From positions 1-9,014 of the forward strand of contig JAUILJ010000256.1 of the NCBI GenBank assembly GCA_030433055.1: a stretch of DNA of 9,014 nt. Direction: 5' to 3'. The notes under the pieces are model-generated. The model had not been told where the DNA came from and ran no database searches. It worked only from the letters and a program-made list of their open reading frames with translations. Source of the stretch: Polyangia bacterium (GTDB lineage: Bacteria > Myxococcota_A > Polyangia > Polyangiales > Polyangiaceae). A program made the position numbers and the translations under genes. Of this stretch, positions 1 to 5,600 are shown one piece after another. Within the stretch, counting starts at the first letter, position 1. Each line of letters opens with the position of its first letter.

Positions 1-362
1 TGGAAGCCGCACGGCCCCAACCCGCCGCTCTCGTCTCCGGGGCGCAGGTCGAGCTTGGAGTAGACTGGGCCCCCTGTGTATTCGAGCGTGATTTGTGCGC
101 CGACGTCACCCGGTTGCGGGTTCAGCTCTGCTATGTGGTCACCCGGTGGCTCCCAGCTCCAGGTGCAGGTCTGGGTGCCGAGGTAGGCTTGAAAGACTTG
201 CTCCGCCGAAACACCAAGGACGCTGGGCTCGTCGAACGCGATCTGGCCTTCGGAGGTGTCGCACTGCCGCTTGGTTGGCTCGGCGTCGGAGCCGCCGTCA
301 CTTCCGCAGGCGGGCAGAGCCAAGCACAGCGTGATGCAGAGCAAGCTCGCCCGGGGAAGCAT
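1..362 (-). CDS. Predicted lipoprotein, partial (paralogue of the 373-1053 gene)
   Basis: The gene starts at the ATG complementary to 360-362 and runs off the left edge, so 120 residues are visible. It opens with a signal peptide, MLPRASLLCITLC, and a lipobox (LPAC) that makes Cys19 the predicted lipid-attachment site. A short Gly/Ser/Asp linker follows. The visible part aligns without gaps to the first 120 residues of its neighbour, with 64 identities by my hand count (about 53%). Cys34, Cys66 and Cys118 are shared, as are the C-x-W-x-W motif around residue 66 and a GGLGPC motif near 113-118. It lies 10 bp downstream of that neighbour, so the two are probably co-transcribed. I recognise no named family; function unknown. 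The start is supported by exact alignment of both signal peptides. No clear Shine-Dalgarno precedes it. Confidence 0.8.
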   Translation of the reverse strand, partial: MLPRASLLCITLCLALPACGSDGGSDAEPTKRQCDTSEGQIAFDEPSVLGVSAEQVFQAYLGTQTCTWSWEPPGDHIAELNPQPGDVGAQITLEYTGGPVYSKLDLRPGDESGGLGPCGF

Positions 363-363
363 C
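323..363 (-). repeat. 41-bp perfect direct repeat, copy 1 (start of the partial lipoprotein gene)
   Basis: This segment is identical base for base to 1014-1054. It covers the ATG, the first 12 further codons of the signal peptide, and one base upstream of the start. Similarity falls off sharply on both sides: the next codons and the leader beyond one base differ. Confidence 0.9.
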
Positions 364-372
364 GGGGTTGTA

Positions 373-1053
373 TCACTCACAACGCCACTCTGCGGCGACG
401 AAGTCCGACTGGCCGTCGATACGTGGACTGGGTTGCATGAGGACACCGTGGAGCCCGTGCGCGGTGTAGAACCCTGCGTCGTACTCGGTGTCGACGGCGG
501 CGAAGAGGTACAGGGTCTCCGCATCGCTCCCGTCGGCCCAAGCGAACTCAAACTGGGGGAGCTCCGTGTGATCGAGCCGGAGCACCGTGAAGTTCTCAAT
601 GCCCTGGTACACCTGGAATGTCGTATCCTTGCGGATACTTACGGTGCCGTCGTCGGTCTTGATCTCCAGAAGCATTGGAGCCTCGAGCAGTAAGTACCTG
701 CAGGGGCCCAGCCCGCCACCCACGTCGCCCAGCCGCCGGTCCTGAGCGTAGGTGACGGCGCCGCCGTTGTATTCGAGGGTCACCTCGGCTCCCACTTCGC
801 CGGGCCCCGGGCTCAGCAGCGAGACGTCTTCGTTCGGAGCTCGCCAGGTCCAGGAGCAAGCGTGAGTCCCAAGGTAGGCCCCGAATCGCTGCTTCGCGGA
901 GTAGCCCATGACGCTGCCCTCATCGAATGGGATCTCACCTTCCTGGTAGTTGCAGTCGACTTCTTCACGCTCGCCCGATGCATCCGTGCTGCCGCCGCAC
1001 GCCACGGCGCTCGAGCACAGCGTGATGCAGAGCAAGCTCGCCCGGGGAAGCAT
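373..1053 (-). CDS. Predicted lipoprotein of unknown function
   Basis: This is a complete 226-residue protein. Residues 1-18 form a signal peptide ending in the lipobox AVAC, so Cys19 should be lipidated and the protein anchored in the envelope. After a polar linker the mature domain has Cys34, Cys66, Cys118 and Cys225, an even number that could form two disulfides. The first three are conserved in the downstream paralogue. The composition (many Gly, Tyr, Trp and acidic residues with alternating hydrophobic stretches) suggests a beta-rich fold. I cannot assign a family. The gene is first in a two-gene minus-strand unit and diverges from the large repeat protein at 1263. The start is fixed by the signal peptide and by paralogy. 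The nearest SD-like AGGAG is about 16 nt upstream, which is too far to be convincing. Plus-strand open frames across this span lack coding character and look like shadows. Confidence 0.85.
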   Translation of the reverse strand: MLPRASLLCITLCSSAVACGGSTDASGEREEVDCNYQEGEIPFDEGSVMGYSAKQRFGAYLGTHACSWTWRAPNEDVSLLSPGPGEVGAEVTLEYNGGAVTYAQDRRLGDVGGGLGPCRYLLLEAPMLLEIKTDDGTVSIRKDTTFQVYQGIENFTVLRLDHTELPQFEFAWADGSDAETLYLFAAVDTEYDAGFYTAHGLHGVLMQPSPRIDGQSDFVAAEWRCE

Positions 1054-1054
1054 C
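1014..1054 (-). repeat. 41-bp perfect direct repeat, copy 2 (start of the complete lipoprotein gene)
   Basis: Second copy, offset by 691 bp from the first. Every synonymous position across 13 codons is conserved, while the mature proteins are only about half identical. That points to recent exchange between copies or nucleotide-level constraint on the start of the message. Confidence 0.9.
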
Positions 1055-1059
1055 TGCTG

Positions 1060-1088
1060 AGTGTAGCGTCTCCTGACCGGCCCGCGAA
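1060..1088 (-). promoter_or_regulatory. Weak candidate promoter for the tandem lipoprotein genes
   Basis: On the minus strand TACACT (1065-1060) lies six bases before the ATG at 1053. A poor -35 candidate, TTCGCG (1088-1083), lies 17 bp further upstream. If the TACACT is a -10 box, transcription would begin at or next to the start codon and give a leaderless message, which would fit the lack of a well-spaced Shine-Dalgarno. The match is weak, so this is only a suggestion. Confidence 0.2.
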
Positions 1089-1181
1089 GTCCGCCTGGAA
1101 GCGGCGCGCGTGTTCTGAACAGCGCGTCTCACCCCCCGCTCTGCGGGCGGTGGGAACTTGGATGTTGGCGACCGGGAGCGT

Positions 1182-1211
1182 GTGGCTTGGAGCGTCAGAA
1201 GAGTGGCTTGG
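1182..1211. repeat. 9-bp direct repeat spaced by 21 bp in the divergent intergenic region
   Basis: GTGGCTTGG occurs at 1182-1190 and again at 1203-1211, a start-to-start spacing of 21 bp, or two helical turns. It lies between the divergent lipoprotein and repeat-protein genes, 52 bp before the chosen start at 1263. Such spacing is typical of paired regulator half-sites. A chance repeat, or coding sequence if translation begins upstream of 1182, cannot be excluded. Confidence 0.3.
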
Positions 1212-1262
1212 CAGAAACTTCACTGCTCCATGAGTTACTCGAACATAATGACCCGTGATGGG

Positions 1263-3782
1263 ATGAGGCGCATCGCGGCTGTGTCGGTCACGTGCCTGCT
1301 GGGCGTGTTGCTACTGTGGTGGCAAACGGGGGAGTCCGCTCACCAAGGGGGTATTTCAACGCCCAGGGTTGCGTCGAGCCAACCCGCCAATCCGAGCGCT
1401 TCCGTCGGGCTCACGTCGGTCCCCGAGCGCGCGAGATCCGTATTGGCTGCCTGCGTGCACAAGCTGCGAGGCAGTGTCCTGGATGCGTCGGGCGGTCCGG
1501 TGGGTGGTGCAGCGATCGCACTCGAACCCGAACGCCTGATTGCGACCACCTCCGATTCGCGTGGTACCTATTCACTGTGCGTTCTTCCCGGCCTCCAGCT
1601 GGTCCGGGTCGAGGCCTCCGGCTATGGTTCTCTAAGTGCCTCGGTTTCTATCCATGGGGAAACGGAGTGGGACTTTGTCCTGGCTCCGGCAGGTGGCGTG
1701 GATGGGCGGGTCGTTCTTGGGTCGACCGGGAAGCCCGTGGGAGGGGCTGAGATTCAACTCGAGCCTAGTCGGAGCGACTCCGTACGAGGCGGGAGTGCGA
1801 GGGCAAACAGCTCTGCCGGTGGGCGATTCGAGATCCAGGGGCTGACCCCCGGGCGCTATCTGCTTTCCGCGCGTACGCCGCGCGCTGTGTCTGAGCTGCC
1901 GGTGGAGGTGATCGTGAGCGCCGGTGAAACGCTCCCGGTGGAAATCACACTGTCCGAAGCTGCGGTCGTGAGCGGTCGAACCACTATTGCGGGAACCCCT
2001 GCGGCAGGGGTGAGCATTCGATTGGGCGAACCCGGCACGACGCGTTGGTCACGCACTGCCACGTCCGATTCGGGTGGGAATATTCGGGTTACCTCGGTGC
2101 CGTTGGGGAGGCTGAGCGTGGCTAGTGATTCCCACGACCTCGAGCGGCCGCAGCAGCTACTCGTCGAGGCTGGCGAGATTCGAGGCGTGACGTTCGAGGT
2201 CGCTCAGCTGGCTCGAGTGCAGGGCACCGTCAAGGGAGGACGTGGGCCTGTCGCGGGCGCGGAGGTCACACTAACGACGCACACCGGCCAAGTTCGCCAG
2301 ACGACGTTTAGCGACATTCGGGGCGAGTACGAGTTGACCGGTCTGCAAGGAGGCACGTTTCACCTGGTTGCACGCACCGAGCGGGAGGTCGCGAATCGTA
2401 CGGTCGACGTCGAGTCGCGCCGTGATTTGGTCGGGGTCGACCTGTTCCTGAAGGGTGGAAGCGTCATTCAAGGAGTGGTGAGCGACACCAGTGGCAAGGT
2501 GGTGGATGGTGTCTGGGTAGAGGCGGCGGACCGGGGCGCCCGAATGCTGGGAACCACCGACGCGCTTGGGCAATTCACGATTCAGCCTCTCACTGCGGGT
2601 GGCTATCGATTGAGGGTGTTCAGCCTGGCAGGTGGGCAGTCACTGCCGATAGTAGGAGGCCCGAGCGAGGTCGAACTGGCACAGGGCGCACACGCTGATG
2701 TCGCGCTCGTCGTTGGTGAACGGGATGGAGTCATTCGCGGGCGCGTGATTGATTCCGCGCGGGAATCCGTGCCCGATGTTTCCGTTCGCCTGGAGCCAGA
2801 GAGCGACGCCGGGTCGGCTTGGTTGGCACCTTGGACCACGACGGGAGTCAACGGACGGTTCGAGTTTCGAGGTTTAACCCGCGCCCAGAGTTACACCGTG
2901 CGGGCGCTGGCGCCGTCCGGCGCAACGACCAGCAAGGCCGGGATCAAACCTGGGGCCAACCTCGAGTTGAGCTTGCCAGACACGGGCCGCATCGTGGGGA
3001 CCCTTGTCGGTTTCCCTGACCCGACCGAGGTGGTTGCCTGGCAGGCGAGCGACTATTTCGCTCCCCACCGCGCCCGAGCCACCGGTTCTCACTTCGTGAT
3101 ACCGGGACTCACCGCTGGGAGTTACCAGGTGGTTGCAGTCGGCTCGCGATCAGTCAGCGCGGGGCGCTCAGCCGCGGTCGAGCCGGGGAAAGACACGGAA
3201 GTAGAGCTAGCGAGCGGTGCGCAGGGGAGCTTGCGCGCGCAGCTCTTGGATTTCCGCACTGGATTAGCAATCGCGGGTCAACGTTGTCAACTCGCACCCC
3301 TTGTCGCTGACGAGCGATCGCCTGTCCTGTTGCCCGGGACTTACGTGACGGATCGGACGGGACGATTCGAGGCCTCAGGGGTACCGGCGGGGCCACATTA
3401 CGTTCTGTGCTGGGCCGGCGAGGGCTACGCGAGTGCAGTTCGTCGGACTGTCTTCGAGTCCGGTCGACGCATCGAAGTCGTGATTCAAACAGTTCGACGC
3501 GAACGTGATCCAGGTAGCTACTCCGGCCTCTCGTTCGCAGGTTCGTTGTTTGAGGCTCGAGTTGGCAAGGTCGAACGGGGCAGTCCAGCGGCCGAAGCGG
3601 GATTCCTCGCTGGTGACGTGATCGTGGGTCTCAGTGGCAAGTCTTTGGATGACCTGGGGAGCGCCGCGGTTTGGTACTTGTTGAGTGACTTGGAGCCGGG
3701 CAACGCCGCGGCTGTGTCGGTGCTGAGGGGAGGTCAGCAGGCCTTGCTCGAGCTGGTGCCAAGTTCGACTCGCCCGAGGTAG
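1263..3782 (+). CDS. Exported multi-domain carboxypeptidase-regulatory-like repeat protein with C-terminal PDZ domain
   Basis: With this start the protein has 839 residues. Residues 1-20 (MRRIAAVSVTCLLGVLLLWW) form a signal peptide or membrane anchor, followed by a Ser/Pro-rich linker. About eight beta-sandwich repeats follow, at roughly 67-140, 144-232, 233-315, 316-395, 396-484, 485-573, 574-650 and 651-743. Most show the CarboxypepD_reg pattern: a G-x-V strand, a P-V-x-G-A-x-V strand, then G-x-F/Y-x-x-x-G-L-x-x-G-x-Y. A PDZ-like domain ends the protein (about 753-832; ERGSPAAEAGFLAGDVIVGLSG is its core). No peptidase active site is visible, so this is a binding or structural envelope protein, not an enzyme. 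In-frame alternatives are TTG 1158, ATG 1230 and ATG 1248. I chose 1263 because it places the charged n-region directly before the hydrophobic core; no start has a clear Shine-Dalgarno. Confidence 0.85.
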   Translation: MRRIAAVSVTCLLGVLLLWWQTGESAHQGGISTPRVASSQPANPSASVGLTSVPERARSVLAACVHKLRGSVLDASGGPVGGAAIALEPERLIATTSDSRGTYSLCVLPGLQLVRVEASGYGSLSASVSIHGETEWDFVLAPAGGVDGRVVLGSTGKPVGGAEIQLEPSRSDSVRGGSARANSSAGGRFEIQGLTPGRYLLSARTPRAVSELPVEVIVSAGETLPVEITLSEAAVVSGRTTIAGTPAAGVSIRLGEPGTTRWSRTATSDSGGNIRVTSVPLGRLSVASDSHDLERPQQLLVEAGEIRGVTFEVAQLARVQGTVKGGRGPVAGAEVTLTTHTGQVRQTTFSDIRGEYELTGLQGGTFHLVARTEREVANRTVDVESRRDLVGVDLFLKGGSVIQGVVSDTSGKVVDGVWVEAADRGARMLGTTDALGQFTIQPLTAGGYRLRVFSLAGGQSLPIVGGPSEVELAQGAHADVALVVGERDGVIRGRVIDSARESVPDVSVRLEPESDAGSAWLAPWTTTGVNGRFEFRGLTRAQSYTVRALAPSGATTSKAGIKPGANLELSLPDTGRIVGTLVGFPDPTEVVAWQASDYFAPHRARATGSHFVIPGLTAGSYQVVAVGSRSVSAGRSAAVEPGKDTEVELASGAQGSLRAQLLDFRTGLAIAGQRCQLAPLVADERSPVLLPGTYVTDRTGRFEASGVPAGPHYVLCWAGEGYASAVRRTVFESGRRIEVVIQTVRRERDPGSYSGLSFAGSLFEARVGKVERGSPAAEAGFLAGDVIVGLSGKSLDDLGSAAVWYLLSDLEPGNAAAVSVLRGGQQALLELVPSSTRPR

Positions 3783-3788
3783 ATCAGG

Positions 3789-3804
3789 GGAGGCTGGCGC
3801 CTCT
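3789..3804 (+). terminator. Small hairpin after the repeat-protein gene, possible weak terminator
   Basis: GAGGC (3790-3794), loop TGGC, then GCCTC (3799-3803) form a five-pair stem, extended by a G-T wobble. It begins seven bases after the stop codon. There is no T-tract, so an intrinsic terminator is doubtful. Confidence 0.2.
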
Positions 3805-3874
3805 GGCTCGCCGGACTCGACGTCTGGTCGCCCCAGGATGTTGGATATCGGGAATCCAGGCGAGGCTTCGGCGG

Positions 3875-4555
3875 ATGCACTATCCTCACCAGGTGCGCTT
3901 CGTCTTGCTCTCGTCGCTCGCTCTGGTGGCTTGCCAGGCCGCGCCTCAGGGGTCGGAGCGGGGCGCCAAGGCCCCGGGCGCATCAGCGTCCGAGGCCGTT
4001 GGTCAAGGCGGGCGCACTGCAGGTAGCGCGTCGGTGCCTGGCGCGGCCGAGCTGCCAAAGAATCCACAGGGAAACGATCGGGGCGGCTCTGAGCCTGATC
4101 TTCGACACGCCGCCGAGCCGAGTGTCGAGTCGCCTGAGGAGGCCGGCTTGGTGCTTGGAGAACTCGCTCCGTATGGGCTCGAATCCGGGCGTGCACCCCG
4201 GGTGGCCGGCCCCAGCGGTGGCTCGACACCGCCCAGGGCCGATACGACCCAGCTGGCTTCGCGTATCGCGCGGCTCCGTGGCCGCTTTCGCAACTGCTAC
4301 AGCCGTGCCCTGCAGACGGATCCTGGCCTCAACGGGCGCGTCGCCTTCCGAATCGAGGTCTCGCCCTCGGGCAAGGTGAAATCGGTCAGCGTCGACCGGG
4401 AGCAGACGTCCGAGTCGCTGTTGAAGGGGCAGCTCACCACCTGCTTGCTGAGCGCGATTCGTAGCGCCGACTTCGGCTCGACGGGGCGCAGCACGCCGGT
4501 GACCTTCAGCCTGCCCATGGAAATTCGCTCGCCCCCGTCCAAGGAGTCGCCGTGA
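3875..4555 (+). CDS. Lipoprotein with AgmX/PglI-type C-terminal domain
   Basis: The protein has 226 residues. Its signal peptide (FVLLSSLALVAC) ends in a lipobox that makes Cys20 the lipidation site. Residues 21-125 are low-complexity, rich in Ala, Gly, Pro, Ser and charged residues, and look like a flexible spacer. Residues about 126-214 resemble the C-terminal domain shared by myxobacterial AgmX/PglI proteins. It opens with a helix, R-x-x-F-R-N-C-Y-x-x-A-L, followed by PGLNGRVAFRIEVSPSGKV and a second Cys (Cys190, TTCLL) in a late helix; the two Cys may pair. The domain resembles TonB C-termini, which suggests a protein-protein contact in the periplasm, but the partner is unknown. An alternative GTG start at 3893 would remove six residues. 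I kept ATG 3875 because an AGGCGAGG stretch lies a suitable distance upstream. It is 92 bp behind the repeat-protein gene on the same strand. Confidence 0.8.
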   Translation: MHYPHQVRFVLLSSLALVACQAAPQGSERGAKAPGASASEAVGQGGRTAGSASVPGAAELPKNPQGNDRGGSEPDLRHAAEPSVESPEEAGLVLGELAPYGLESGRAPRVAGPSGGSTPPRADTTQLASRIARLRGRFRNCYSRALQTDPGLNGRVAFRIEVSPSGKVKSVSVDREQTSESLLKGQLTTCLLSAIRSADFGSTGRSTPVTFSLPMEIRSPPSKESP

Positions 4556-4561
4556 GCCGCC

Positions 4562-4595
4562 AACGTGAGTGTAAGGCAGCAAAGCTGCTGACGTT
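4562..4595 (+). other. Nested inverted repeat between two lipoprotein genes
   Basis: An inner hairpin, GCAGC (4576-4580), loop AAA, GCTGC (4584-4588), sits inside an outer inverted pair, AACGT (4562-4566) and ACGTT (4591-4595). It occupies most of the 49-bp gap and ends nine bases before the next ATG. It could be an attenuating or processing hairpin, or a dyad operator. There is no T-tract. Confidence 0.3.
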
Positions 4596-4604
4596 CCGAG
4601 GCCC

Positions 4605-4994
4605 ATGAAGAGACTCATCGCCTGCTTGGTGTTCTTGCTCAGCGCCGTCGCTTGCCAGTCGGGCAGTGGCGAAGCCGCGAAGAGTCCCCAGGGGCCCTGT
4701 GAGGACGAGCACGGGACGCGGGTCTGTTGTGGCCAACCCGGGGAAGTCCGAGGGAGCAACTGCGTGCCGCGAGAGCTGATCGAGAAGCAGTCCACGGGCT
4801 GTGTGGGCGAAGGCCACCAGCGCAGCTCCAAGAGCTATGACCCAGCGTGTTGTGAAGGACTGGTGCAGGTGTCGCTCACCCTGGACAGCGACGCCTGCGC
4901 GTCTGCGCCCGACGCCAACGTGTGCACCAACTGCGGTAACGGAGTGTGCGGCACGGGCGAAGACACCTGCAATTGTCCGGCGGACTGCAAATAG
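4605..4994 (+). CDS. Small cysteine-rich lipoprotein
   Basis: The protein has 129 residues. A classic signal peptide (MKRLIACLVFLLSAVAC) ends in a lipobox with Cys17 as the lipid site. The mature part has 14 further Cys residues (32, 41, 42, 53, 66, 82, 83, 98, 107, 110, 115, 122, 124, 128), an even number that allows up to seven disulfides. Two CC pairs (41-42 and 82-83) occur in similar settings, suggesting an internal duplication. The tail (CGNGVCGTGED followed by CNCPADC) matches the recurring CGNGVC-x-x-GE...CPADC motif found at the ends of many secreted proteins of myxobacteria and other bacteria; its role is not settled. A GAGG lies three bases before the ATG. It follows the AgmX/PglI-tail gene by 49 bp and may share its transcript. 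Function unknown. Confidence 0.85.
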   Translation: MKRLIACLVFLLSAVACQSGSGEAAKSPQGPCEDEHGTRVCCGQPGEVRGSNCVPRELIEKQSTGCVGEGHQRSSKSYDPACCEGLVQVSLTLDSDACASAPDANVCTNCGNGVCGTGEDTCNCPADCK

Positions 4995-4996
4995 CA

Positions 4997-5048
4997 AGCG
5001 AGGCCGCCCTCCGGAGTGGTGAGCAACCTCTGCTTTGCGTGGCTCGCT
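4997..5048. other. Convergent intergenic stretch with a long-loop inverted repeat
   Basis: The gap between the Cys-rich lipoprotein gene (plus) and the DUF1328 gene (minus) carries AGCGAG (4997-5002) paired with CTCGCT (5043-5048), and the palindrome CTCCGGAG inside. A bidirectional terminator would be expected here, but the loop is long and no T-tract is present, so I cannot call one. Confidence 0.2.
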
Positions 5049-5055
5049 GCGCCCG

Positions 5056-5223
5056 CTAGATCGCGCTTCGACCTCGACCCGTGAACAGGCTGATTACCGC
5101 GAGGATCAAGAAGCCTACGAAGAGGATCTTGGCGATGGTGGCTGCGGCGCCCGCGATGGCGAAGAAGCCGAAGAACGCGGCGACGAGTGCGATCAGGAAG
5201 AAGATTAGGGTCCAGCCTAGCAT
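5056..5223 (-). CDS. DUF1328 (UPF0391) family small membrane protein
   Basis: This 55-residue protein starts MLGWTLIFFLIALVAAFFGF and continues with an AIAGAAATIAKILFVGFLILAVISLF segment, giving two closely spaced membrane helices and a short basic tail (GRGRSAI). The length, the MLGW start, the FGFxxIAGAA turn and the IAKILF motif are those of DUF1328/UPF0391 proteins, small inner-membrane proteins of unknown function found across Proteobacteria. The start is well supported: GAGGAG lies six bases upstream. A longer open frame back to 5337 adds only a His/Arg-rich stretch, contains the promoter, and is not credible as protein. The gene stands alone on the minus strand, convergent with the Cys-rich lipoprotein gene and divergent from the gene at 5601. 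A consensus sigma-54 element lies upstream, so expression is probably conditional. Confidence 0.9.
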   Translation of the reverse strand: MLGWTLIFFLIALVAAFFGFFAIAGAAATIAKILFVGFLILAVISLFTGRGRSAI

Positions 5224-5229
5224 TGGGTT

Positions 5230-5235
5230 CTCCTC
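5230..5235 (-). promoter_or_regulatory. Ribosome-binding site of the DUF1328 gene
   Basis: GAGGAG on the minus strand, six bases before the ATG at 5223. It is by far the best Shine-Dalgarno in the window, and it fixes the short start over the longer in-frame one. Confidence 0.85.
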
Positions 5236-5320
5236 TCGATTCACCACGCGGCGAGCGCGGTGTCTGTGATTCGTTGCGTGTCGGCACTCAGCGTCGAGCA
5301 CCGGCTTCGAGAGGGGATAG

Positions 5321-5336
5321 AGCAACCGGTGTGCCA
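5321..5336 (-). promoter_or_regulatory. Sigma-54 (-24/-12) promoter upstream of the DUF1328 gene
   Basis: Reading the minus strand from 5336 to 5321 gives TGGCAC, five bases, then TTGCT. This matches the sigma-54 consensus TGGCAC-N5-TTGCW at every specified position with the exact spacing, placing GG at -24 and GC at -12. Transcription should begin near 5310, giving a leader of roughly 85-90 bases before the DUF1328 start. The element faces that gene and lies outside any credible coding region. Sigma-54 promoters need an ATP-driven activator, and one is encoded at 6790-8418. Confidence 0.75.
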
Positions 5337-5352
5337 CTCGCCGGGAGGCGTG

Positions 5353-5382
5353 TTTCTGCGGCGAATCCAGGGTCTTTCTGCG
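5353..5382. repeat. Direct repeat just upstream of the sigma-54 promoter
   Basis: TTTCTGCG occurs at 5353-5360 and 5375-5382 (CGCAGAAA on the minus strand), spaced 22 bp start to start. It lies about 18-47 bp upstream of the -24 GG. Near-two-turn spacing could mark activator half-sites, but it is closer to the promoter than most sigma-54 enhancers. Confidence 0.25.
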
Positions 5383-5431
5383 CGAGCGTGGCGAGACTCA
5401 CCAAGTGTGCGCGCTCCACGACTGCCTCGTA

Positions 5432-5442
5432 GGCTCAGAGCC
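5432..5442. promoter_or_regulatory. Short dyad, candidate upstream activator site
   Basis: GGCTC-A-GAGCC is a perfect 11-bp dyad about 100 bp upstream of the -24 element. That distance is typical of sigma-54 enhancer sites. The dyad is short, so this is a candidate only. Confidence 0.2.
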
Positions 5443-5600
5443 ACTCACCGCTTTGCCCCAGTCGGTGTTCCGGACCCTGGGGGTTCTGGGGGTGAGGCGC
5501 GTTGGTTTCGCGTTGAGCCCACACCCGTCGCTCTATTTCCACGAGGACATAGGGCGGACAAGCGGGCCACGCTGGTACGCCCGTTGCTCTGGCGTGAGCC

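Larger units (their letters stand above)
5224..5600. other. Divergent intergenic region without a credible gene
   Basis: Several open frames cross this stretch, but all are Arg/Pro-rich with no start signal, domain or hydrophobic segment, and read as chance frames in GC-rich DNA. It holds the DUF1328 ribosome-binding site, the sigma-54 promoter, the 5353-5382 direct repeat, the 5432-5442 dyad, and a CGCGTTG direct repeat at 5498 and 5509 (11 bp apart). No tRNA-like or terminator structure was noticed. It may extend to about 5741 if the next gene starts later than given. Confidence 0.6.

Noticed and set aside
256..693. Plus-strand open frame of 145 codons
   Set aside because: It overlaps both minus-strand lipoprotein genes antisense, has no signal peptide or domain, and the minus strand is supported by paralogy and lipoboxes.
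1206..1228. Possible second sigma-54 site (TGGCAG...CTGCT) upstream of the repeat-protein gene
   Set aside because: The GG and GC elements are three bases too far apart for a -24/-12 promoter.
3375..4229. Minus-strand open frame of 284 codons
   Set aside because: Arg/Pro/Ser-rich with no recognisable domain, and antisense to the PDZ end of the repeat protein and the start of the AgmX/PglI-tail gene. It is a GC-rich shadow.
3983..4831. Minus-strand open frame of 282 codons
   Set aside because: Antisense to two lipoprotein genes that have clear signal peptides and domains; its own translation shows none.
5224..5337. 38-residue N-terminal extension of the DUF1328 protein
   Set aside because: The strong GAGGAG site and the family's usual MLGW start place translation at 5223; the extension would include the sigma-54 promoter.
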